The notes under the pieces: generated by a model
Seen by the model: only the letters and a program-made list of their open reading frames with translations
Told to the model about the DNA's origin: nothing
Database searches by the model: none
Assembly (NCBI RefSeq): GCF_017873625.1
Contig: NZ_JAGGKL010000001.1
Span: 273,001 to 337,000 of the forward strand
DNA from: Methanobacterium petrolearium
Lineage (GTDB): Archaea > Methanobacteriota > Methanobacteria > Methanobacteriales > Methanobacteriaceae
Reading direction: 5' to 3'
Length of the DNA stretch: 64,000 bases
Part shown: positions 32,945-45,165 of the stretch, one piece after another
Layout: each line of letters opens with the position of its first letter
How positions within the stretch are numbered: the stretch's first letter is position 1
Program-made: the position numbers and the translations under genes

Positions 32945-34195
32945 ATGAATCCTAAGGAATTTTACCAGTCTATAGATCAATTGGCCACGGATTTTACATC
33001 CAAACAGATTGAAATTTTTCACTGGCTGCACCAACATCCTGAACTAGCTTACCATGAGTTTGAAACCAGCCAATACATCAAAGACTACCTTGGAAAACTT
33101 TCTGAACTGGAAATCAGTTCAATTGCCAAGACAGGTGTCAAAGCTGTTCTTCACGGTGGAAAACCAGGTCATACTATTGCTATACGATCTGATATTGATG
33201 CTCTCCCTGTTAAGGAGGAAACAGGATTATCCTATGCTTCCAATGTTAAAACTGAGTACGGTGGTCAGGAAACATATGTGGCTCATATGTGTGGTCATGA
33301 TGCCAGCACCGCTGCTGCCCTGGGCACTGCCACCATTCTAAGCCAATTAAAAGAGGATCTGCAGGGTAACCTGGTTTTCCTATTTCAACCTGCCGAAGAA
33401 GGCGCTCCTACGGGTATGGATGGAGGGGCCCTGCGTATGGTGAATGAAGGTGCCCTCTTGGACCCTGATGTCCAGGTTATATTCGGATTTCATGCTAATA
33501 ACACATGTTACCCTGGACAGGTCATGATACGTGAAGGACCAACCCATGCCAGCCAGGACAGCATATTCATACGCATATGGGGAGAACAAGCCCACGGATC
33601 CCAACCATGGAGTGGTAAAGACCCCATAGTTGCTGGAGCGTCCCTTATAAACTCTTTACAAACCCTTATAAGTCGTGAAGTGGACTTGCAGAAGGGTGCG
33701 GCAGTCATCACGGTGGGATACTTTTGGAGTGGGATAAAAGTTAATATCATCCCTGAAGGAGCGGAGATGGGACTCACAGTCCGTTCATTAGATGAAGGCA
33801 ATCGTGAAATTCTGATAAAACGTATCAAAGAGCTGGCTGAGCTTAAAGCAAAGATGCATGGATGCCAGGCAGAGGTTATATTTGGCCAACATTATCCTAT
33901 GAATGTTAATCAGGAAGAACTATACGAAACCATGTTGCCCACAGTTGAAAGGGTGGCCAAGGCCAAAAATGTCCTTTATTACCTGTCATCTACCAAGTCA
34001 GAGGATTTTTCTTACTTTTCACATGAAATCCCAGGTCTTTACATGTATTATGGTGTTGCACCATGTGACCGGCCATTATCTGAGGCCAAACCCAACCACC
34101 ATCCTGAATTCATGGTGGATGAGAAGGCACTCAAATTTACTACCATCCTGGAGTGTAACCTGGTGTATGATTGGCTTCACAGTCATTCTAAATAA
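32945..34195 (+). CDS. M20-family amidohydrolase / peptidase
   Basis: Metal-dependent aminoacylase or hippurate-hydrolase-like enzyme of about 416 residues. Signatures are HQHPELAYHEFETS, IRSDIDALPV, HMCGHDAS with metal ligands, and FQPAEEG with the catalytic Glu. A dimerisation domain follows at about 190-310. GGAGG at 32931-32935 sits 9 bases before the ATG at 32945; the ATG at 32936 is too close to it. Such enzymes remove acyl groups from amino acids or act on small peptides. Substrate unknown. Confidence 0.93.
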   Translation: MNPKEFYQSIDQLATDFTSKQIEIFHWLHQHPELAYHEFETSQYIKDYLGKLSELEISSIAKTGVKAVLHGGKPGHTIAIRSDIDALPVKEETGLSYASNVKTEYGGQETYVAHMCGHDASTAAALGTATILSQLKEDLQGNLVFLFQPAEEGAPTGMDGGALRMVNEGALLDPDVQVIFGFHANNTCYPGQVMIREGPTHASQDSIFIRIWGEQAHGSQPWSGKDPIVAGASLINSLQTLISREVDLQKGAAVITVGYFWSGIKVNIIPEGAEMGLTVRSLDEGNREILIKRIKELAELKAKMHGCQAEVIFGQHYPMNVNQEELYETMLPTVERVAKAKNVLYYLSSTKSEDFSYFSHEIPGLYMYYGVAPCDRPLSEAKPNHHPEFMVDEKALKFTTILECNLVYDWLHSHSK

Positions 34196-34419
34196 TTAAC
34201 TAATACTAGATTCAAAATAAGTGACGATTTTAACATTACCTTTCTATTTAACCATGTTTTTGAGCTATTTTAATGTAATGTTCAACTTATTTTATTTTCT
34301 TTAATAAAGCCTTTATGGTAGGTTATATACTTTTCTAGATAATTTTTATGCTCTAAGTTTAAATATTCCCAAATTGAAAATTAATAGTATTAATAATTAG
34401 AACTTAAGTTGGTGGTCGA
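34196..34419. other. Intergenic region with a long-loop inverted repeat
   Basis: An 8-bp inverted repeat AACATTAC / GTAATGTT spans 34232-34282 with a 35-base loop after the M20 gene. AT-rich sequence with TATA-like elements upstream of the lipoprotein gene follows. No gene seen. Confidence 0.3.
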
Positions 34420-34923
34420 ATGAAAAAGCTGATCTACATTTTGGCAATACTTTCGTTAGTGGTTATGGCCTCGGGCTGTACTAGTAGTGATCAATGGGCG
34501 TCGAACAAAACCTATTCTGGTAATGGGATAACCTTCCAATATCCTGGAACATGGAGTGTAAATGAAACTGAAGCTGTGAGTACTCCATCAGGTTCAAGTG
34601 CAATTGCAGCAGTTGGAAATGATGATGAAGGATTTGCTATAGGAAGTATAGCTGCCACAGGACTCGACACAGAAACTGTTCAACAAGCGATGAATCAGAT
34701 GGTAGAAGAATATCAATCACAAGGATATGGAACTGCCAAAACAATTACTGTGGAAGGAGTCGATGCAAGTATGGTTACATCAGAAGACGCAGATTCTTCA
34801 GGTCTATATACTACTGTTGCTTTCTGGGTGAAAGATGATAAAATGTACTATGCTGTTTATGCATCCAAAACTACCGGTACAGAAACCATGGAAAAAATTC
34901 TCAGCACCCTAAAAACTACTTAA
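34420..34923 (+). CDS. PsbP-like lipoprotein
   Basis: A 167-residue exported protein. Residues 1-20 form a lipoprotein signal peptide ending ASGC, with the lipid-carrying Cys at 20. The body resembles the PsbP/DUF1795 fold: GNGITFQYPGTWSVNE at the start, DSSGLYTTVAFWVKDDKMYYAVYAS and a final helix TMEKILSTLK. Such proteins sit on the outer face of the membrane; the role is unknown. GGTGGTCGA precedes the ATG. It is followed by a long U-rich stretch. Confidence 0.85.
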   Translation: MKKLIYILAILSLVVMASGCTSSDQWASNKTYSGNGITFQYPGTWSVNETEAVSTPSGSSAIAAVGNDDEGFAIGSIAATGLDTETVQQAMNQMVEEYQSQGYGTAKTITVEGVDASMVTSEDADSSGLYTTVAFWVKDDKMYYAVYASKTTGTETMEKILSTLKTT

Positions 34924-34960
34924 AAAAATCTATTTCTTTCTTTTTTTTATTATTTACCTA
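34924..34960 (+). terminator. U-rich transcript end
   Basis: CTTTCTTTTTTTTATTATTT directly follows the lipoprotein gene. Oligo-U tracts of this kind act as archaeal terminators. There is no hairpin. Confidence 0.55.
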
Positions 34961-35006
34961 TTTTGCCATAAGTGGGGGTTTTCACATATCAGAAGACCAT
35001 AAATTC

Positions 35007-35450
35007 ATGATAGAGGCAATTAAAGAAGCCAAAAAAAGTTTAGATGAGGGTGGAATTCCCATAGGGGCAGTGCTTGTTGAAGATGGCGAAATTGTTGCAC
35101 GTGGTCATAATCGTCTTATTCAAGATGATTCTTCCATTCTTCATGGAGAACTGAACTGCATACAAAATGCAGGACGCCTTAAAGGGGCAGACTACCAGAA
35201 ATCCACGTTATACACTACTTTATCTCCATGTACAATGTGTTCTGGGGCAGTTTTACTTTATAACATACCTCGTGTGGTTATAGGGGAAAATACTACTTTA
35301 ATGGGTCCTGAAAAACTCCTGAAAGATAAGGGAGTGGAAGTAGTAATCATGGGAATTGATGAATGCAGGGAGATTTTAGAAAAATATATTGAAGAAAATC
35401 CAGAAATCTGGGATGCTGAACTTGAAAGAGTGGGTTATTTTACAGATTGA
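35007..35450 (+). CDS. Cytosine/nucleoside deaminase-like enzyme
   Basis: Zinc-dependent deaminase of 147 residues from the ATG. The HGE motif is at 46-48, and the PCTMC motif has C75 and C78. The whole chain tracks fungal cytosine deaminase closely: GGIPIGAVLV, LHGELNCIQNAGRL, TLYTTLSPCTMCSGA, GENTTLMGPEKLLKDKGVEVVI and the final EIWDAELE. Cytosine or another pyrimidine base is therefore the likeliest substrate. The ATG at 35007 has no ribosome binding site, while a GGGGGT lies just before an in-frame ATA at 34986 that would add ISEDHKF. The real start may be there. Confidence 0.88.
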   Translation: MIEAIKEAKKSLDEGGIPIGAVLVEDGEIVARGHNRLIQDDSSILHGELNCIQNAGRLKGADYQKSTLYTTLSPCTMCSGAVLLYNIPRVVIGENTTLMGPEKLLKDKGVEVVIMGIDECREILEKYIEENPEIWDAELERVGYFTD

Positions 35451-35577
35451 TCTTTAGATAAGTTTTACAATTAATTCTTCATCATTCAATCCATCATTTA
35501 ATTAATTTCTCCATCCGACATAATACATTTATATATCTTATGATTAATTAGTTAATAAAAAACTATGGGGATTTTCT

Positions 35578-36450
35578 ATGGATATTGGAGATTATTATTC
35601 TAGGTCTTTTAATGGATTCACAAAGAATCCTAAACTTGCACTTCCAACACTTTTAGGATATTTAGTGATATACGGAATCAACGTTGTAATGATGGCAATA
35701 TTTATATTTGGGACATTAGGCACGGATTTCCTGACTAATGTCACCACTGGCAATTTTAACCCTAACTCTGTAGATTTTGCAAATTTAATGCAATCTTTTC
35801 TAATTTTTTATGGGGTAATAGCTATTGTTAGTTTTGTTGTTTCCAGTTATATGAGTGCAGCAACAATTGGAATGTCAAAAAGCATAATAAATGGTGAAAT
35901 GCCAGACTTGGGGGTTGGATTTAAAAACGGCAACAAATATTTCCTGAAAATAATCGCAGTTTCAATAATAATAGGCGTTATTTTGGGGTTATCTTTTATT
36001 TTTGCTGTTGGAGGAATTTTAATCGACCAGGCGTATGGATTATTTCCGATTTTAACAATAATTGGAATTTTATTAACTCTGATATTGTGGATAATCACAC
36101 TTTTATTCATATTTGCAAATCAGGCTATTGTGGCAGGGGATAAATCGGTTTTTGCCTCCTTAAAAGACAGTTATAAATTGTTTAGAGAAAACATATTTGA
36201 TGTGATAGTGGTGCTTATTATAAATTTCATACTTATGATATGCATTATAACAGTTTTAACTTTCATCAACATGTTTTTAAGCATAATACCAATTTTAGGA
36301 TCAATTTTGGGCCTCATATTGGTAATTATTGCATATTCAATAATTTTCCCCTATTTCGCACTGGTTCTCACCTATCTTTACATGGATAAAAAAGAATTAA
36401 TACCCTCAGAACCCGAGCATGTTTCTTCAGATCAGGAGTATGTTGAGTAA
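35578..36450 (+). CDS. DUF4013-like multi-pass membrane protein
   Basis: A 290-residue protein with about six or seven predicted membrane helices. It begins MDIGDYYSRSFNGFTKNPKLALPTLLGYL, a start typical of DUF4013 proteins, which are frequent in methanogens. The final 25 residues are an acidic cytoplasmic tail. A TATA-like TTTATATATC lies near 35530. Function unknown. Oligo-T follows the stop codon. Confidence 0.8.
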   Translation: MDIGDYYSRSFNGFTKNPKLALPTLLGYLVIYGINVVMMAIFIFGTLGTDFLTNVTTGNFNPNSVDFANLMQSFLIFYGVIAIVSFVVSSYMSAATIGMSKSIINGEMPDLGVGFKNGNKYFLKIIAVSIIIGVILGLSFIFAVGGILIDQAYGLFPILTIIGILLTLILWIITLLFIFANQAIVAGDKSVFASLKDSYKLFRENIFDVIVVLIINFILMICIITVLTFINMFLSIIPILGSILGLILVIIAYSIIFPYFALVLTYLYMDKKELIPSEPEHVSSDQEYVE

Positions 36451-36508
36451 TCAGATATAAAAACCCTGATTAACTCTTTTTTTATTTTATTTCCCTTTTA
36501 AAAAATCG

Positions 36509-37657
36509 TTATTCTGGTTCTGTGTCTATTTTTAGGGTGATGGACTCTGATCCGCTTCCAAAACCATGACTGATCATGGTATGTCTTCCTGGACCTCCTG
36601 CCACCACCAAAACCACATCTTGAGGGGAGCGGGTTATGTGAACATTGCCATTGATTATCAGTTTTTCATCCAGTTTTCGACCGCCACGATCACCAAGAAC
36701 AACTGGTAAATGGGAATTTTGGTGTATATATCTTTGCACATCTTTTTTAGACCAACCATTTCTGTTGATAGTCTGTGCATGTTCAGGGCTCATGATCACC
36801 AGGATCTCACCGGGCACATGGCTGTTGTTACATCCGGCAGTGGTTGCAGTGTTTATGATGGTGTCTAAAAGTTCTTCTGCAGTTTGGCTACGATGATCAT
36901 TGACATTGTGGGGTGCTTCAGCAGCAATGACGGTCACTGCACTGTCTTCCTGACAGTAACCTCTTTCGACATGTAAAGATTCCCAGGGATTTTTTTCCTC
37001 ATTTTCAGCAAAACAGAAACTGTATTTGGCTGGAGAACCATGAGTGGCATGATCACCAACCCCAGGGATAGCACCAGCGATATTAATAAGGCATAAGCGC
37101 ATGGCACGACCTATAGTTGCATTTGTAAGATTTCCAGGACCTAAACATCCTACACTGCTGTTTAATCCCAGTTGACCTGCTAATGGTCCGTTTATAATGG
37201 TACAAATAGATACTGGGTGGGTGGTGGCGTTCACCCCGGCCAAGTTAAACTTTTCATGGGAAATTGCCTTTATAACCTGCTCTAATAGGGGTTGGAATGA
37301 TGGTAAGCACCCCGCCATAACTGCATTAATTGCAATCTTCTCGGGTGTGGCTTTACCCATCTTAGGGGGAAGAACAGCTATGACTTCGTCAGGAGGGTGT
37401 TGCGAATACTTCAAAAAACGGTCAACCCGTTCCCGGGTAGGTGGGATTATGGGTAGACCATCAGTTAACCGGCGCTGATAAAACTCTTGACTGATCTTTT
37501 CAGGGTCGGGATCTATAAAAAACTCCATATCACTATTTTTAGCCCCACAAAGACGATCATGGGGTTTAATATGATTGATTGCTTTGTCATTCATTAAATC
37601 GTCTATGGAACATCCGCAGGAATTGTCACTGACTTTTATTTTATCTTTTTTGGCCAT
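36509..37657 (-). CDS. Large partner protein of a CGSC-motif system, function unknown
   Basis: A 382-residue soluble protein from the ATG at 37657; a TTG four codons upstream is the alternative. Features are an early CGCS, LTDGLPIIPPTRERVDRFL, AVLPPKMGKATPEKIAINAVMAGC, a Gly/Asn-rich core INGPLAGQLGLNSSVGCLGPGN..ATIGRAMRL, and VAGGPGRHTMISHGFG near the end. Several cysteines are scattered through it. No cofactor motif is certain. It begins 14 bases after the CGSC gene, so the two are almost surely an operon and probably subunits of one complex. From memory, proteins of this type accompany UGSC-motif selenoproteins in bacteria. I make no claim about the reaction. Confidence 0.75.
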   Translation of the reverse strand: MAKKDKIKVSDNSCGCSIDDLMNDKAINHIKPHDRLCGAKNSDMEFFIDPDPEKISQEFYQRRLTDGLPIIPPTRERVDRFLKYSQHPPDEVIAVLPPKMGKATPEKIAINAVMAGCLPSFQPLLEQVIKAISHEKFNLAGVNATTHPVSICTIINGPLAGQLGLNSSVGCLGPGNLTNATIGRAMRLCLINIAGAIPGVGDHATHGSPAKYSFCFAENEEKNPWESLHVERGYCQEDSAVTVIAAEAPHNVNDHRSQTAEELLDTIINTATTAGCNNSHVPGEILVIMSPEHAQTINRNGWSKKDVQRYIHQNSHLPVVLGDRGGRKLDEKLIINGNVHITRSPQDVVLVVAGGPGRHTMISHGFGSGSESITLKIDTEPE

Positions 37658-37671
37658 ACATGATCCCAAGC

Positions 37672-38190
37672 TTAGGGTATTTGGAGTACATAAAGGAGGT
37701 TTTGAACTATTTTAAGTGTTTTTTCTTTAATTTCACCACTATTAAGTCCGGCTATGGGATGTTTTATTTCCAGGATCCTCATATCCTTCAGTCCATGGGA
37801 TTCGGCCAGGTTTCTTGCAAAAGGGGCGAAATGATCCGAACATATTGATATAGTAGGGATTTTTTCTTTTTCCAGGCGAATGGCATCTAGAATCACCCAG
37901 CTTGTGCATGATCCGCAGTCACCCAGGGCTAGAATTGCAACATCAGAAGAAGTAGCTTTTTTAATCTGTTCTTCGGTAGCTGGTGCTCCAGCCGGTTTTT
38001 TCACCCAGAGAAACTCTCGATTTCCCAGTGCCTCTGAAAGGACTTTAAGAATTATGTCTGCCCCGGGTTTGGTGTTGTCCACCAGGGAAACCTTATGAAA
38101 GTCATAGGGGAGAGGGTTTAGATCAAGTTTATTATCTTGAACTTCTCCTAATGGGTTGAGAACTTCTCTTTCGGTGAGTTTCACCTTCAA
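37672..38190 (-). CDS. CGSC-motif protein (cysteine form of the UGSC family)
   Basis: About 172 residues. The centre reads LALGDCGSCTSWVILDAIRLE, with C94 and C97 in the longer frame numbering placed after a beta strand and before a helix, as in thiol redox active sites. The UGSC family carries selenocysteine at the first position; here it is Cys. SICSDHFAPFARNLAESHGL follows. The frame opens at a TTG at 38196, but GGAGG spacing favours the TTG at 38190. Its partner gene follows at 14 bases. It is likely a redox or thiol-chemistry subunit, which is inferred from the motif. Confidence 0.75.
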   Translation of the reverse strand: MKVKLTEREVLNPLGEVQDNKLDLNPLPYDFHKVSLVDNTKPGADIILKVLSEALGNREFLWVKKPAGAPATEEQIKKATSSDVAILALGDCGSCTSWVILDAIRLEKEKIPTISICSDHFAPFARNLAESHGLKDMRILEIKHPIAGLNSGEIKEKTLKIVQNLLYVLQIP

Positions 38191-38314
38191 AAACAATCCT
38201 CCAACTTGTAACTTATTACATTAACTTGTGCTTAAAAATATTTGAGCTAGCTATAATAAATCCAGTTCAAATGTTATTGAAATACCCTTTGGTTGAGGAG
38301 TAAATGCAGTGTTT

Positions 38315-39889
<1,575 letters not shown>

Positions 39890-39959
39890 TCAATTCACCT
39901 TCTATCAAAAATAAAATTGAGGATTATTAATAAAAGAAATAAAAATGGGGGGATGAATC

Positions 39960-41258
<1,299 letters not shown>

Positions 41259-41462
41259 AGAATCACCGTGTAATCTTCAACTTGTAAAAATAATTAGCTT
41301 GGATTTTTTAAATTGTATCTGTCCATTACTACTTGATTTATGTTAATCTTAATTTGTTTTTATATTCCCCATAAAAATAGATATGGTTTTAGTCCCATGA
41401 GATCTTTCCCATGGAGATCATATTTCATTTTTAAAAAGAATGATAAAAAGTAATCAAATTTT

Positions 41463-42389
41463 TTATTTATTATTACTCATTCGCTGGTGAACCATTTCAA
41501 GACTGGGAACGTTGGTCTGACATCCTTCTGCTTCTACCACAAATGAAGAAACAGCAGAAGCCAGTTTTCCACAATATTCCAATGATTCTCCTCCAAGGTA
41601 AGTTTTAAGGAACCCTGCACGGTATGAATCGCCTGCACCGGTAGGATCAACAGTTTCACGTTCCAGAGCATCTACATTAATGGTTTTTCCGGAATATATT
41701 GTGCTCCCTTCCTTTCCCCTGGTTTTAACCACAATGGATGGGCCAAAATTCCTTAATTCATCTACATTCATCTTCATGGTTTTCAGAATGCGTTCTATCT
41801 CATGATGGTTCCCAAACAGAATATCTGAAATTTTCAGAACCTCAAGCAGATCATTTGGGGAGTACATGTGAAGATCCTGCCCTGGATCGAAGGATATAAT
41901 TTTACCTTCCTTTCTGGCAAATTTACCACATTTCCAGTTAAAGGATGGGTCACCAGTGGCCAGATGAACTGCTTGTACATTTTTTATGGCATCATAGGGG
42001 ACTTCGGATTCTTTAAATCGGGTAGCAGCCCCCCAGTAAAAATAAAAGATCTGATCATGGTTATTATCAGTCAATACGAATGCAGTAGGTGTTTTATCTT
42101 CTTTGACCACTATCATGTCCTGAATGTCAATTTTCTTATTTTCCAAATCTTTTTGGTAGTCAGATCCAGGAAAATCCCCTCCAACTGCCGATACTAGGGA
42201 TGATTTAAGACCTAATGATGATGCAACCACTGCGACATTAGCTGCAGCTCCCCCATGGAAAGTTCGCATATTTTTAATAGCAGTGGAAGAATTGGGCAGG
42301 GGAAACTCGTTAACCTGGATTATGTAATCCAGTGCTGTGTGTCCAATAGTTAATAAATCTCTTTTTTCCCTCAGAACAATCACCTCCAA
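41463..42389 (-). CDS. PfkB-family sugar or nucleoside kinase
   Basis: Ribokinase-like kinase of about 308 residues. It has an N-terminal IGHTALDYI, GGAAANVAV, and the catalytic DPTGAGDSYRAGFL with the Asp base. Related methanogen enzymes phosphorylate nucleosides, but sugar kinases look alike. The frame opens at a TTG that overlaps a perfect GGAGGTGAT, so the ribosome more probably starts a few codons later. The only codons at the right distance are GTT or CTG, which would be an unusual start just before REKRDLLTIGH. Confidence 0.88.
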   Translation of the reverse strand: MEVIVLREKRDLLTIGHTALDYIIQVNEFPLPNSSTAIKNMRTFHGGAAANVAVVASSLGLKSSLVSAVGGDFPGSDYQKDLENKKIDIQDMIVVKEDKTPTAFVLTDNNHDQIFYFYWGAATRFKESEVPYDAIKNVQAVHLATGDPSFNWKCGKFARKEGKIISFDPGQDLHMYSPNDLLEVLKISDILFGNHHEIERILKTMKMNVDELRNFGPSIVVKTRGKEGSTIYSGKTINVDALERETVDPTGAGDSYRAGFLKTYLGGESLEYCGKLASAVSSFVVEAEGCQTNVPSLEMVHQRMSNNK

Positions 42390-42488
42390 TATTTCTATTT
42401 TAAGATTATTTAAAATTAACGGATTTATATGAATTAATAAGGTTATTGGGCATCGAATCCATTTTTATCCAATTGTCCAAGGTTTAAA

Positions 42489-43364
42489 TTATTCAATTCT
42501 TTCAAAACCCAATTGTTCGATTATTTTTTGCCCTCTTCCAATGATAAATTCTAAAAAATCCTCCATTTGGGGGTTAGAGTTCCATATAATCATGTTAATT
42601 ATGTGCATGGTATCTTCAGCAAGTAAATTGGAACCAGAAACAATTCCTGATATGAAACTACTGTTAAGGAAGGTAAACAAATCATCATTACTTTTAACCC
42701 TTTTCAGGGCATTTTGGGGTGAATGGGACACTTCAACAATTTCATAATCAATTCTTAACCGGTCTAAAGTGTTCCAAGCCAACCTTTGAGCTGAATGGGG
42801 GATTTCAATGAATTCTTTCCCAGCTAATTCTTGCACAGTCTCAGGTTGTTCTTGTGCACCAGATACCAGTACCAGGTGATCCCGGGCTATTGGTGTAAAA
42901 TCCAGATCATGCATGAATGCATGCACAGGATCATCAAGAAGTAAAACATCGACCAGGCCTTTTTCAGCCATTTTAAGGGCATTCAAATCATCTGTACTAA
43001 TAATCACAGTTTTTAAACCATAATGATATGATAAAACATCTAGCAGGCCAGATGATATGGGTCCACCACAGATCACAGGAATAGTTTCTTCCTGCAGCCT
43101 CTTTTGATATTGATGATATTTATCAAGGATTGAAATTGCCTGGCGGGTGAGTCCAGAACCTGATCCAGTGGTGTAAACTAATTTAAATCCTAATTTATGT
43201 TCAGCATCGTGAATCCGCCTGTTTAAAACAGCATGGGATATTCCAAGGCTCTTAGCAGCTTCTCTTTGCGACCATGTTTGGGAAATTGTTTCCAAAGCAT
43301 CAAAAAGTCGGTATGTAAACTTCACACCATTTATTTCCAGGTTTAACGTTGGATTAAACTCCAT
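42489..43364 (-). CDS. ModE/LysR-type HTH regulator with a binding-protein-like domain
   Basis: A 291-residue transcription regulator. Residues about 25-80 form a ModE/LysR-type winged helix (SQREAAKSLGISHAVLNRRIHDAEHKLGFKLV, then TGSGSGLTRQA). The rest resembles a periplasmic-binding-protein fold used for ligand sensing (PVICGGPISSGLLDVLSYHYGLKTVIIS, LLDDPVHAFMHDLDF, IARDHLVLVSG). In methanogens and other archaea such fusions often stand by molybdate, tungstate or formate dehydrogenase genes, as here. A 6-bp inverted repeat lies in the divergent promoter region upstream. Ligand unproven. Confidence 0.85.
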   Translation of the reverse strand: MEFNPTLNLEINGVKFTYRLFDALETISQTWSQREAAKSLGISHAVLNRRIHDAEHKLGFKLVYTTGSGSGLTRQAISILDKYHQYQKRLQEETIPVICGGPISSGLLDVLSYHYGLKTVIISTDDLNALKMAEKGLVDVLLLDDPVHAFMHDLDFTPIARDHLVLVSGAQEQPETVQELAGKEFIEIPHSAQRLAWNTLDRLRIDYEIVEVSHSPQNALKRVKSNDDLFTFLNSSFISGIVSGSNLLAEDTMHIINMIIWNSNPQMEDFLEFIIGRGQKIIEQLGFERIE

Positions 43365-43435
43365 ATGACTCGATTTAGATTTTTAAATTTCTTAATACTA
43401 TTAATTATTGGTTTGATTATTCAAGTTTCCAGTTG

Positions 43436-43470
43436 ATACTCGGATTGAGTATGGAGATTATATATATCAA
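43436..43470. promoter_or_regulatory. Divergent promoter region with an inverted repeat
   Basis: ATACTC-N5-GAGTAT at 43436-43452 stands immediately before a plus-strand TATA element GATTATATATATC at about 43456-43468. It lies between the divergent regulator and hxlB, a usual place for an operator of the adjacent LysR-like protein. Confidence 0.5.
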
Positions 43471-43496
43471 ACCAGATAGATATACACCACGAAATA

Positions 43497-44102
43497 ATGC
43501 TGATTACGGTGAAACAATTGATTTTAAACCAAGCTATAGAAGAAATAATTGATAATGTATGCTCTGTTTCAGAAGAACTCGACCCAAAGAACATTGATGA
43601 CATGAATAAAATGTTAAAATCGTCTAAACACGTTTTCGTCATGGGATTAGGACGTTCTGGCCTGGTGGCCAGGGCGTTTGCAATGCGTCTCATGCACCTG
43701 GGAATAAGTGTGTATGTGGTGGGTGAGACAACCACTCCTGCTTTAAGTCCGGAGGATTGTCTTTTAGCAATTTCTGGTTCAGGTGAAACCTTCAGTATTA
43801 TCAGTGCAGCTAAAATAGCCCAGAAAAGAAGAACCAAAATTATTGCAGTGACTTCCTATGTAGACTCTACTCTGGGGAAAATGGCAGATCTGGTGGTGCA
43901 CATTAAGGGACGTACTAAGATCGATTCAGAAAAAAATTACATCACTCGACAGATAAACGGCAAACATCAGTCTTTATCTCCATTAGGGACTTTATTCGAG
44001 GTCACCACCCTCATATTCCTTGACAGCTTAATTGCCCAGTTAATGGTTGAAATGGGAAAAACAGAAGAGGATATGAAGGCAAGACACACAGTAATTGAGT
44101 AA
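43497..44102 (+). CDS. hxlB: 6-phospho-3-hexuloisomerase
   Basis: SIS-domain isomerase of about 201 residues, interconverting 3-hexulose 6-phosphate and fructose 6-phosphate. In methanogens this serves pentose synthesis and formaldehyde handling together with Fae-Hps. It has GLGRSGLVARAFAMRLMHLG, the SISGSGET-like AISGSGETFS and the LSPLGTLFEV ending with TVIE. The frame starts with an ATG at 43497, but GGTGA stands 5 bases before a TTG at 43518 (codon 8), which could be the true start. The hexulose phosphate synthase gene is not adjacent. Confidence 0.93.
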   Translation: MLITVKQLILNQAIEEIIDNVCSVSEELDPKNIDDMNKMLKSSKHVFVMGLGRSGLVARAFAMRLMHLGISVYVVGETTTPALSPEDCLLAISGSGETFSIISAAKIAQKRRTKIIAVTSYVDSTLGKMADLVVHIKGRTKIDSEKNYITRQINGKHQSLSPLGTLFEVTTLIFLDSLIAQLMVEMGKTEEDMKARHTVIE

Positions 44103-44168
44103 ATAATCAAATAATCACGTTTATGGATTATTTTTTTTTTAATTCTATTTTTTTATCTTTTGATATTT

Positions 44169-44275
44169 AGTAACTGGGTAAACTAATACCAAGTAACTGG
44201 GTAAACTAATACCAAGTAACTGGGTAAACTAATACCAAGTAACTGGGTAAACTAATACCAAGTAACTAATTAAAC
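44169..44275. repeat. 23-bp tandem repeat, four copies and a partial fifth
   Basis: Identical units start at 44169, 44192, 44215 and 44238, and a degraded partial copy starts at 44261. Each begins AGTAACTGGGTAA. The array fills most of the space between the convergent hxlB and fdhD genes and ends three bases before the fdhD stop codon. A U-rich run lies just before it. There are no spacers, so it is not a CRISPR. Confidence 0.92.
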
Positions 44276-44277
44276 TC

Positions 44278-45018
<741 letters not shown>

Positions 45019-45165
45019 TTGAATACCTCGTAACATCTTATATCATTAATGATACTCTGATCCCAAGATATCTATGATGCTTAATCTGCTTACGATAATA
45101 TAATCTGAAATATCTAGATCATAAAAAAAACCGCACATTCAAGAAGTCGGTTTCAAATTAATTCT

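Noticed and set aside
41259..41462. Thiamine riboswitch upstream of thiC
   Set aside because: I looked for the conserved CUGAGA and ACCUG elements on the minus strand and did not find them.
44169..44275. CRISPR array
   Set aside because: The units follow each other directly without spacers. The same holds for the 31-bp repeat at 32648.
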